From Thereva unica (lineage: Eukaryota > Arthropoda > Insecta > Diptera > Therevidae), in the NCBI GenBank assembly GCA_949987705.1, contig OX465283.1:76455720-76519719 (forward strand): 64,000 nucleotides of DNA. The letters are read 5' to 3'. Shown here one piece after another: positions 20,401 through 29,670 of this stretch. Position numbers and translations under genes: made by a program. The first letter of the stretch is position 1. Every line of letters begins with the position of its first letter. Under the pieces are notes generated by a model that saw nothing but the letters and a program-made list of their open reading frames with translations, was not told the DNA's origin and made no database searches.

Positions 20401-21526
20401 GCCATACCTTTCATTATTATCTCACCGTCTTTAACTATCTCAACTCCTCTTTGATTGAAAACTACATTCAATCCTGCTTGTTGGATTTTTCTTACGGATA
20501 GTAAATTTTGTGGTACGTCTCGGCAATAAAAAACATCCTCAAGAACACCTTTTATACCCATATTGCTTGTGATGCGCACTATCCCCCCTTTTGTAGCAGT
20601 TATAAAAGTGCAGTTTTTAGCTACTGAAATCTTGATTGGTGGATTTAATTCGATGAAACTCTGAAATAAATTGTCATTATTAATGAGATGATCTGATGCA
20701 CCTGAATCAAGCAAAAAGGTTATTCCATCTTTATGTCCATTTTGATAATATCCTGTCATAAACGCAAATCCAGCAGTGCCTGAGTTAGATGATAAAGGGG
20801 TAGTCATTTCAATGTTGTTCACAGTCCTTCTATGTTCCGAATTATTTTGTTGTGTTCTTTTATAATAGAAACAATCATCCTTATAATGTCCTCTTCGACC
20901 ACAGTAGTGACACTTAACACTTTTCTCGATATAGTTTTTTGATTGAAAATGTTTTTTTTTGAATCCTTTATGTCCATTTTTAAAATACTTTTTATTATAA
21001 AAGTTGTTTCCTTTACGAATCAATTTTTGTTCATTATTCGCTTGGAGCACTTTAACACTTGTATCACTATTTTCCCTTGTCAATTTTACCTCGTGATCTA
21101 GAAGTCTGGTTTTAACGCAGGCCAAAGTTAAGTTGTCTTCAGATAAGGTTTCGATTGCCGTTATTACACCATCATAAGAAGATGGTAGTGTTAGTAATAA
21201 GTGTGAAACTTTATCAGTTTCATCCAATTTTGCTCCTGCAGCTAGTAGCTCAGTTGTTAAATCATCGAAAGTTGTAAAGTGTTTATTTAATTGCATGTCG
21301 CCCTGCAATTTTAACCCAAGTAGTTTTTTCCTGATTGCTAGTTGGGTTGCTAAACTTTTTCTTTCGTAAATATCGTCTAACTTTTTAAATGTTTCCTTTG
21401 CGGTACTTTCATTTTGGACGAATCCAAGAAAAGAATCTGATAAATACTCTATTATAATATTTTTGGCAATTCTATCAGATTTTTTCCAGTCTGCAGTTAC
21501 TGGTTTTGGAATTTTTTCGTCGAGTT
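20370..21526 (-). pseudogene. Copia gag and protease, N-terminally deleted
   Basis: Minus-strand open frame from codons next to the 5' LTR (about 21526) to a stop at 20370. It holds a gag core (WKKSDRIAKNIIIEYLSDS, YERKSLATQLAIRKKLLGL, LTLPSSYDGVITAIETL), a CCHC zinc knuckle (CHYCGRRGHYKDDC) and an aspartic protease with LLDSGASDHL. It ends just before the pre-integrase HQ..LGH-type motif, which has slipped out of frame. No initiator Met is left at the true start; the first ATG at 21308 is internal. Confidence 0.88.
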
Positions 21527-21529
21527 ATT

Positions 21530-21696
21530 ATTAAAAGTTATTTTAATTTATCGATTTTATTTTGATACGTTTCTACTGGTAGCAAAACGAATAACGATAA
21601 TTTTGTTTTTTCACATAAAATCTAAACTTAGATTTTATTCCATGCCTACCAGATTTATGAAACTAATCGGCAAGTGTATTTCATTAAATTCCAACA
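21530..21696 (-). repeat. 5' LTR of the copia element
   Basis: Partner of 16823-16988. It ends at 21696 with CCAACA on the plus strand (TGTTGG on the minus). Gag codons follow directly on its inner side, showing deletion of the leader. Confidence 0.8.
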
Positions 21697-22095
21697 GTTT
21701 TTGGGGTCGCTGCTTACGAATCTGACAGTTTTTCTGGAAAATAAAATTGAGGCTGTAGTATAGCTAACTAAATTTGAAATTTTGTTCAAGGAAAGGTTTT
21801 ATGAAAAAGAAATACAAGTGACTTATCAATATTTTTTATTCCTACTTAATATGTAAGTCATGTAAATTAAAACAAAATCACTATATAAATCAACTTCAAA
21901 GTTGTTTTCACCTGAAACATTTGATTTTTCTATTTCGCTTCGGCATCGATTTTAATCATTTGCCTTGCTTCTTGCGACAGTGATTTCTTATTTTTTTCGG
22001 AATTTTTCGAACGCTTGATACATAGGGATCAGAGCTAAGCAATAGTCGATAAAATAAACAACATAGAAAACAAGCCATTTGAGCGAATGTGGTGT
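21697..22095. other. Repeat-derived flank
   Basis: Begins with the TTTTTGGGGTCGCTG repeat also seen at 16730 and 51312-51600. Otherwise no feature is recognised up to the hAT duplication at 22096. Confidence 0.4.
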
Positions 22096-22149
22096 GGACG
22101 GGCCAGGCCCGGCTCGAGGATATTTGGCGCCCTGGGCAAACAAGTTTTT

Positions 22150-24160
22150 GGCGCCCCCCCCTAACGACAATCGGTATATATTTTTTTTTCTTTTCCGTAT
22201 ACCTTCTGATTGAGTGAATGTTTTTTCAGCATCAAGATCATTTGCCAGCAAACTAGCTTTTATACACAAACATTTTCAAAACTCTCATCTGATCTAAGTT
22301 TCCTCAAAAAATCTAACGTTTTGTCAAGGGTTTGAACAGCCGCCGATACTGCGAATTCAACTCCTTGCAATCACGGTTCGCCTAAACTCGGTCTAACCCA
22401 AAAGTTTTGGCACTTATAATTTTATTGCGGCAAAGCTTCAATGAAACTTTCAGAACCTCAAAGAAACTAAAAAGAAAAAAAAGTGTCGAGCTATTTTTGA
22501 TTGGAGGGTTTTTTCAAAAACAATAAAAAACTTTAGGCTATTTTTGCGATTTATCGACCCCCCCCCCCTGGTGAGATATCGTGAGATTTGGCTCGACTCT
22601 CTCCCCATCTAATCACTAGTGAGGTTTTTCAAATTTTAAAAAATCTCTAGTATTTACATAACCACAGCAAATCGGGCCGGTCGTGTGCAAGATTTTATTT
22701 GAGATAACTGATAATTGAGACTTCTTCGTCTTCTTCTTTCTTTAACGGCTCTACCACCGGAATCCGGTCCTGGCCGATTCATTACGCTAAAATTCAGCGT
22801 ATGCCTTCCTGTGTTTCAATATTCTAAAGGCCTTTTCGCGAGTCAGTTCTACTTGGCTCGTACGCTGCAGTATCCGCGGGGTCGCGCGTTTGGCTGGCCG
22901 TTGGCGGCTTAGAAATCACGGGGCTACTATGCTACTTTCTGGAGTTTGTGTTGGATTTAGTCATATCTTAAGGCTCCAATTTACACATAGGACGCCGGCA
23001 GGCCATGGCCTGAAAGTTTTCGCCTTGAGGCCAAACATTACCACACGTGCTCCTGCCGCCAACTGTATGGGGCCTGCAGTCCAAGAAAACTGACAAAAAT
23101 CTTTATGTGTTTGCATTTATCGTCAGTTCGTACCTGAAGATCTAAACTTCTATTCACTCTCAAGCCGTGAAAATACGGCACGAACTCACGCCGTATCCAC
23201 ATGGAAAGGAAAGCAAGGCGCGAAAACCATCCGCACTCGGGTTCGCGTGTGTTCACGGCGTGAGTCTGGAGCCGCCTTGAAGTTTTCGTTGAGGGCATTA
23301 ACATTTTTCACTTGAATTAATAACCTGCTATACTAAGCTGTCGTCTTCGCATGTGTGCCTGTAGGAAATCATGACTTCACCTGCATGCCACGGCCTATCA
23401 GGTGGATACCTGAAGTATCATCCCTTAGTCAAAATAAGTAATCTGTGGCCTTCATCGACCTGGCCTGTTAGTGAATGAGGGTCTTTAGTGGAGAAACATG
23501 TTTTACTTAATTTAGCCTAGTGTTCTCGCAATTTTACACTGTTTCTAAAAAAAAAAGTTACGTGATGTTTGCCGAGACCCCTTCTCCCCCACGTGAGATT
23601 GAGTGAGATTCGGCTCGACCCCCTCCCCCAAAATGCCGCACATAATTAATGGACGACCCCTTAGCAATTATTTTTTACAAAATATGAACAAAAATTTTAA
23701 ACTTACATTAACTTATGAAGTGTAAATAAACAAGAGATTTAACGGGTTTCTTTTCTTTTTCGAACAAACGCTCGCAATCGAAAATAGCTCGACATATTTT
23801 TTTCTTTTTAGTTTTTTTGAGTTTCTGAAAGTTTAATTTAAGGGTTGCCGCAATTAAATCAGAAGTGCCAAAACTTTTGGGTTAGATTGAGTTCAGGCGA
23901 GCCGTGAATGATTTGCTAACTAAATTGATTTGATACAAAATTTTGTACCAAAAAACAGTTAGACAACAAAATGACATCGTTTTCATTTTTTTAGCCAGGG
24001 ATTCCGCTATGGATCTAGCTTCAACATCGAATGATTGGTCTTCACTCATTTCAAATAATGCATCATAAATTTCTCCCGATGTATAGCGGAATGGTCGAAT
24101 AGCGTCGATTCTACTTTCCCACCTTATGTCACAGAGAGGTTTAACAGTTAACAGCGGTTA
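22150..24160 (-). pseudogene. hAT transposase remnants (interrupted)
   Basis: Around 24150-23907 the minus strand, across frames, spells the hAT-like RWESRID.IRPFRYTSGEIYDALF region, then KNENDVILLSNCF-type sequence up to the nested insertion at 23906. After the insertion, 22310-22170 codes ASLLANDLDAEKTFTQ and EGIRKRKKN, matching the segment usually found before the hATC domain in TTF-type hAT proteins. The C-terminal dimerisation motif is missing. Multiple stops are present. Confidence 0.65.
22372..23906. mobile_element. 1535-bp inverted-repeat element nested in hAT, TSD AAT
   Basis: Ends CACGGTTCGCCTAAACTC and the complement of CACGGCTCGCCTGAACTC, with arms of about 150 bp that share CTAACCCAAAAGTTTTGGCAC. 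AAT flanks both sides (22369-22371 and 23907-23909). The interior contains a C-run (22559-22568), GC-rich sequence around 22740-23300 and the repeat shared with 11230-11580. Short open frames in 22715-23093 have no recognisable product. Confidence 0.75.
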
Positions 24161-24579
24161 CTCCCCTTTTAACAATTTTTCGTGTATCACTTAAAAAAAA
24201 TATTGCTTTTTTTGGCCCACCCTAGTTTTTGGTTCCGTTTGTTCCACCTGTCTTAAAAGCGAACTGGACTCGAAGCGAAGTGTAAACGTGGAAAAAGCGG
24301 GATCAGAAAGGCTACACAGATATAAGACGGATTCAGGGACCCCAATAGGAAAAACCTTGGTATCCAAAATTTGTCAAGAAAAAAAAAAGAATAACTACAA
24401 AAGCCAGGTAAACAATTGAATTCGAATTTCATTCCTGAATGACTACTTGCTTTTACTTAGGAATAAATTAAAAATTTAGAACATAAAAAAATCGGTTGGT
24501 CGTCAGTGCCGCCCCCTTTCGACAGCGCCCTGGGCAGCTGCCCAGCTTGCCCGTGCCTTAAGCCGGGCCTGGGACGGGC

Positions 24580-25065
24580 ATCGAAGTTTAACCAACGATT
24601 GACAGGCTCGAAGGCCGAAATTTTAAGAATTTGACGTTTATGGATTTTGTTGCATTTTATAGAAAATATAGTTTTAGTGGCGTTTAAGAAGTTTAAGTTT
24701 CATTAAGGTATACGAAACTAAATATCGCTAACTGCAAGTTAAGTAATTTTGAGAAAAACGCCAAAAACTTTTGAATTACTTTGGCTTTTCTATGGCTTTT
24801 GAATTAACTATTGATGTTTGACAGCTGCAAAAATACGCCTTATGAGCAAATTTTGAACAAAAATATAGTTCAAATGGTAGAACATAACCTAAAGAGTAAT
24901 TTGGCATCGTTAACTCATTTTTTTCAAAAAGTGCAGTTAACGAGTTTTGCAACTGCACGCCTCATATAATGATTTCTTTGTCGTCATCCGTAGCCCTCTT
25001 CGATGCAACTAAACCGAATACCCGTCCCAACGAACATTTGCTAAACCAACAAATGCTTATGGACG
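24580..25065. other. Unassigned sequence, right part possibly a MITE host
   Basis: About 25003-25057 and 26291-26376 (CCGTTGGACCGGTGTGTACCC) may be the two halves of an older element that the hAT-like insertion at 25066 split: CCGTCCCAACG on the left versus CCGGTCCAACG on the reverse of the right. Nothing else is recognised. Confidence 0.35.
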
Positions 25066-26282
25066 CAGGCCTGTCGAGAGAGGGGGGACGAAGGGGACAT
25101 CGTCCCCGGGCCCGGAGTTTTCAAGGGGGCCCGGATTTTCCGGCCTTGTTTCAAAAAATATTTTCGAGTTGATAAGGAAAAATTTAACACAAAATCGCCT
25201 GATTCTTTAAATGAAACATTGATGTTCATTTATTATTAAATAATCTTCCAAGTAACTATAAGCAAAACAGTTTAGAAAAACGCAATCACCATCAAATCCG
25301 ACCCAAAACGCCCAACTGATTAATCTATAGAAACTTAACCATCAAAATATTCTTCCTGGAAGGGCCCTCGGAAAAAAACCCCTATATAGATGTGTAGAGA
25401 CGCTTCTCCTTCATTCACAAGCCACTGAACTCCCCCATTTCACCCCTTAGGGGATGAATTTCTAAAAATCGCTTTATAGTGGATGTCCACGCCATTATAG
25501 GGATGCACTGTCAAAATTTCAGCCCTATAGATCCAGCGGTTTGGGTAAGCCCCATTTCACCCCCTTAGGGGCTGAATTTCGAAAAATCGCTTCTTAGTGG
25601 ATGCCCATGTCATTATAGGGATGCTCTGTCAAAATTTCAGCCCTATAGATCCAGTGGTTTTGAGTTGACCCCATTTCACCCCCTTAGGGGATGAATTTCG
25701 AAAAATCGCTAGGGATGCACTGTTCAAATTTCAGCCCTTTAGCTCTAGCGGTTTAGGTTGTGCGTTGTCTGTCAGTCAGTTACTTTTTATGCAATAGAAA
25801 AAAAAGTACAGAAAAAATCCCCTTACAACTTATTGAACCCCATTTCACCCCATTCAACCCTTTTTTTCTCCAAAAAAGTAGCCTTTGTCCGTCTCCAAGG
25901 TCTAAACTATGTCTGTAGCAAATTTCATCAAAATCGGTCCAGTGGTTTAGGCGTGAAAGCGTAACAGACAGACAGACAGAGTTACTTTCGCATTTATAAT
26001 ATTAGGAAGGATTTATGTGAATAAGTATTGAATAAGTTGCAAAAATAAAATATATATAATATATTTTAAAAAATATATATAATAAAATATGTTCGCTTTG
26101 TGAATAAACTACATTTTTTTCACATCGAATTCGTTATTGTGATAACCGGTTATTCCAACAACAAAAAGTCATAAAAATATAAAAACTTTGGGGATCATCA
26201 CCACGAATTTTTAATTTCCAAATTACATAAAAAAGCCCGTCATTACTAGCCCCCGGGCCCGGATTTCCTCTCTACGGGCCTG
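25066..26282. mobile_element. hAT-like element with perfect 8-bp TSD TATGGACG
   Basis: Ends CAGGCCTGTCGAGAG and the complement of CAGGCCCGTAGAGAG, each followed by CCCGGGCCCGG-like GC-rich sequence. TATGGACG is duplicated at 25058-25065 and 26283-26290. No transposase remnant is recognised inside, so it is a non-autonomous or gutted copy. It carries the minisatellite repeat at 25378-26011. Confidence 0.82.
25378..26011. repeat. 117-119-bp tandem repeat with GACAGACAGACAGA end
   Basis: Units beginning CCCCATTTCACCCC start at 25433, 25550 and 25669, with GGGGATGAATTTC, AAAAATCGCT and GTCAAAATTTCAGCCCTATA in each. The block closes with GGTCCAGTGGTTTAGGCGTG, ACAGACAGACAGAGTTACTT and TCGCATTTATAATATTAG. 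This architecture is common in insect Helitron/Helentron-like or LINE-tail repeats; the class cannot be fixed here because no hairpin plus CTRR end was confirmed. Confidence 0.65.
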
Positions 26283-27212
26283 TATGGACGTATCTTCGAA
26301 CGCGGACGAACGTGAGGTAGCCAACGACGAATGTCGTTGTTGGCCTCCGTTGGACCGGTGTGTACCCAGCATAAGGCGAACTTCTTAAATTTATTAATAT
26401 CGATGTCATGATTTGATGAGATCTATTGTAGAATTACATGGAATCTCTTGATCGATGTACGTATAAATTTTTTCAAACTCCGTGACACAAAAAATTTGAA
26501 CAGTTCTGCGCACCTCATTGCCAAATTTTATAAATATTGTTCTATCATTTCCCCGCTTTTTAGTTAAAACGGCAACAAACGCAGAAAAAACTCAACAAAA
26601 TAATTTGGGAAGGGATGCGCGCATGCCGAATGAATAAAGTTAATTAATCTTTATATGTGTTGAGCAGAGCTTTTAAATACATATAAAATTCCTGCTCAAC
26701 CAAGTCAGTTTATCCATCGTATTATACGAAAAAAAAAAAAAAAAAAAAAAAATAGATTGTCGACAGTACAAAGGGACTTTCTCTAAGCCTCTAGTCTGTC
26801 ACATAAAAAAAAAAAAATAAGCATAATTTTACTATAATTATGCGAAATATTTCTCATCCCTAAATTTAAAATAAATTAAAAGAATTGCTGGAAAAATTTC
26901 TTTTAAAGATATGAGCATTTTCATTCATAAATTGAGAGTTCTCCGCAGCCGCAAGCAACACAACCTCCCCAAGCAGAAGCGCGTATGCGACTGGCGGAAA
27001 ATGTCAGCAATCAAGTAATCAACGTGATAAAAATACAAATTTCGTATTTTTTAGTAGAAATTGCTACAAATTATTTCTGTAGCATATGTGTAAAATACAA
27101 AAACCTTAAAATAAAAAAAAATATATAAAAACGGGTGTTTTTCAGTCATAATTTGTAAATTTTTTAATAATCATTGAAGTCCCAGAAAGATACACTTCCC
27201 TTTGGCAATACG
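26283..27212. other. Unassigned A+T-rich sequence with poly-A run
   Basis: A homopolymer of about 25 A lies at about 26730-26752. The adjoining GATTGTCGACAGTACAAAGG and CCTCTAGT match, in reverse, 58915-58950, so a dispersed repeat covers about 26700-26800. Its class is unknown. Confidence 0.4.
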
Positions 27213-27440
27213 CAGTCGCGACCATGGTACAATAATACAAGGTAAGCTCATAAGGAAAAGCTCTGTTTCCATCTTGAAAAGCTTTGACGTCATCAAGATC
27301 TTTTAACTCTCTACCATTTGAAAGTGAATTCGTTTGTAAGACGTTTTCATTCAAAATTATTGTTTATAATCAATATAAAATTAAAAAAATAAAGAACAGA
27401 TATTAAAGACAATTAATCATCATGGTTTAAAGCAATGTAA

Positions 27441-27664
27441 TGCTAGGTTTCCACCAAACAGAGAGTTTCAAAAAACAGTTTTGTTTTAAAACATTTTGTT
27501 TGTTTTTAACTACCCACTGGGACAATGTTTTGTTTTTAAAAACACTATTCTCCTACAAAAATGTTCTCAAAATTGTTAGATTTTTGCAAAACATTGATAT
27601 TTTTGTTGACAAAAACAGTTTTTCTTTCTGTTTCTTATTTTGTCTGTTTGGTGAAAACCCGGCA
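27441..27664. mobile_element. 224-bp MITE, TSD TAA
   Basis: Ends TGCTAGGTTTCCACCAAACA and the complement of TGCCGGGTTTTCACCAAACA. TAA lies on each side (27438-27440 and 27665-27667). The interior is T-rich with TTTTAAAACA-like palindromes. A 3-bp TAA duplication fits Harbinger-type MITEs. Confidence 0.8.
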
Positions 27665-28252
27665 TAAGAGGTTGCAAATATAAGAAGAATAAGAAACCAA
27701 ATGCTGCAAGAACAAATTTTCAGTATTTTACGTTTCCTAAAAATCAAGATATATTGAAATTGTGGAGTGAAATGTGTGAAATAAAATTAGTTTTCAAAAC
27801 CCTATTATACTCGTATGTTCAGTACATTTCAGTGAAGAAAGTTATACTCTCAATTCCAGACTATTGCCTTCAATTTTTAAAAAATATTAAATAAAAACGC
27901 GTTGCAAAGTTCCAGAATAAGAAAACATTTTTCAAAATTATAATAAAACCTAAATTAGAATAAAAAGAAATTATATAAAAAATGCGTTAAGAAAGGCACA
28001 ACATGTGAATTTACCAGATAATGTAAAATCTTTGTTTTTTTAGATGTAGATTATATTGCAGAATTAAAAATTTAAATAATAATATTAAAAATCAACAACA
28101 GAAGAATAGAAATAAATAATTGCAAAAATATTTCTCTTGAAATAAGCGTTTTTTAATTGAAAACCTATTTAATACCATACAAATCTGCTTGAAAAAGATC
28201 TGAGTGACGTCACGGCAAAAGCTTTTTTCTCTTATGAGCTTATCTTGTATTA

Positions 28253-29457
28253 TAGTCCGGGAGGCAGCGTTGCATTTTGGGGGCTCATTTCTTACCACTT
28301 GATTTTTTTTGCAATTGATAGTTTAGATAAGACTAATAACAGAAACAACCGTCAGACGCCAGTATCGTGGTGGGGGTGGTCGTGGGAAAATGTGAAAGTG
28401 GTAAAAAAATTCGTCGGCTTATTTCTTACCACTTGAGCATTTGCACAGTTATTGTTTAAGTGATAATAAACATTATAAAAAAAGTCAGCTGCGTACCTAG
28501 TGGGGGATTATAAGTCAGTCGCTTGTATAAACCTGTCAAAAAAACACATTTTCTAAAATCATTTCAAATTCAATGAAACTTCACAAAAACTGGCCGTCAG
28601 CTGTGAACATAACGGGGGAAAGATAGTCAGCTAGGTCATTTTTTTAGTAAAACCATGCTCACAATACAAAAAAATGGATTTAATCCATCATATCTTAGCC
28701 AAGCTGTTTTCTAGCCGCATGAAATCTTTTGCAATAATGAGTCTACAGATTATATTAACAAAAACTGGCCGTCAGCTGTCAACATAACGGGGGAAAGATA
28801 GTCAGCTAGGTCATTTTTTTAGTAAAACCATGCTCACAATACAAAAAAATGGATTTAATCCATCATATTGTAGCCAAGCTGTTTTTCAGCCGCAAGAAAT
28901 CTTTTGAAATAATGTGTTTACAGATTATATTCACAAAAAATTGTCGATAGCTGCCGGCATAACGTTGTGAATATAGTCAGTTTCTTTTTTGAATACATTA
29001 TAAAATGCTAACGTTAAAAACCCAATCAGCACTTAATTATCTGTCAGCTGACGGTGTTACCCCCATTGTGCATACAGGTGATTGTGCTTTTTCTTCTTCT
29101 AATTATTTAAGAAATTTTATGTATAAGTTTCATTGAATTTGAAATGATTTTAGAAAATGTGTTTTTTTGACAGGTTTATACAAGCGACTGACGTATAATC
29201 CCCCACTAGGTACGCAGCTGACTTTTTTTATAATTTTTATTATCACTTAAACAATAACTGTGCAAATGCTCAAGTGGTAAGAAATAAGCCGACGAATTTT
29301 TTTTTTTACCACTTTCACATTTTCCCACGACCACCCCCACCACGATACTGGCGTCTGACGGTTTTTTCTGTTATTAGTCTTATCTAAACTATCAATTGCA
29401 AAAAAAATCAAGTGGTAAGAAATGAGCCCCCAAAATGCAACGCTGCCTCCCGGACTA
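28253..29457. mobile_element. Foldback element, TAGTCCGGGAGG ends, TSD TTA
   Basis: The arms 28253-28578 and 29130-29457 are inverted copies with only a handful of differences, so this is a young insertion. The loop holds about 2.5 copies of a 175-bp tandem unit (TGGCCGTCAGCTGT starts at 28591 and 28766, with a decayed one near 28941). TTA is duplicated (28250-28252 and 29458-29460). Excising the element restores the right terminal repeat of the element at 27213-29480. The short frames in the arms translate to the same peptide in opposite orientation. Confidence 0.9.
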
Positions 29458-29670
29458 TTATTGTACCATGGTCGCGACTGATTACATGGCAGCAAGTGAT
29501 TTGATAGGAGGAGTTAAGCGAAGCTTTTGTCTGAGCTTTTAAACATTTTTGAGAGCTTAGCTGGGGAACATGCGCGGGATGTCACGACTTTTGAAAACAA
29601 CTATACATTAGTAATTTCCGCGGAAGTTATAGCCTCTTTAAAAAGCGACTAACCGGTTCTTGAAAGCTTT

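Larger units (their letters stand above)
16823..21696 (-). mobile_element. Decayed Ty1/copia LTR retrotransposon
   Basis: Direct repeats of about 166 bp at 16823-16988 and 21530-21696 bound gag, protease, integrase, RT and RNase H remains in copia order (integrase before RT) on the minus strand. The minus-strand LTR starts TGTTGGAATT. A polypurine tract GAGGGGGCG directly precedes the 3' LTR (16989-16999). The 5' LTR runs straight into gag codons with no leader or primer-binding site and no gag start, so the leader and gag N-terminus are deleted. Two MITEs (17499-17638 and 18240-18533) interrupt RNase H and RT. No clear 5-bp TSD was found. Confidence 0.9.
22104..24571 (-). mobile_element. hAT element with perfect 8-bp TSD, carrying a nested element
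   Basis: Ends CAGGCCCGGCTCGAGG and the complement of CAGGCCCGGCTTAAGG. The 8-bp duplication GGACGGGC is present at 22096-22103 and 24572-24579. GCGCCCTGGGC lies close to both ends. Transposase remnants are on the minus strand. A 1535-bp inverted-repeat element (22372-23906) sits inside. 8-bp TSD, CAG start and the coding remnants all agree on hAT. Confidence 0.88.
27213..29480. mobile_element. Inverted-repeat element CAGTCGCGACCATGG, with two nested elements
   Basis: The left terminal repeat (CAGTCGCGACCATGG, then TACAATAATACAAGGTAAGC) is mirrored on the right. The right copy is split exactly inside TTGTATTATTG by the foldback element at 28253-29457. Inner parts of the repeat continue as AAGCTCATAAG on both sides. 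A 224-bp MITE (27441-27664) lies inside. No coding region or reliable duplication was found; the CAG start is compatible with hAT but not proof. Confidence 0.7.

Noticed and set aside
25978..26011. Definite Helitron 3' end
   Set aside because: GACAGACA repeats and TTATAATATTAG are suggestive, but no terminal hairpin with CTRR and no TC start between A and T could be confirmed.
26040..26090. AT-rich run as promoter or origin
   Set aside because: Simple TATA-type low complexity with no supporting motif.
28245..29495. Plus and minus ORFs with the shared GGSVAFWGLISYHLIFF peptide as a gene pair
   Set aside because: They lie in the inverted arms of the foldback element and have no start context or known domain.
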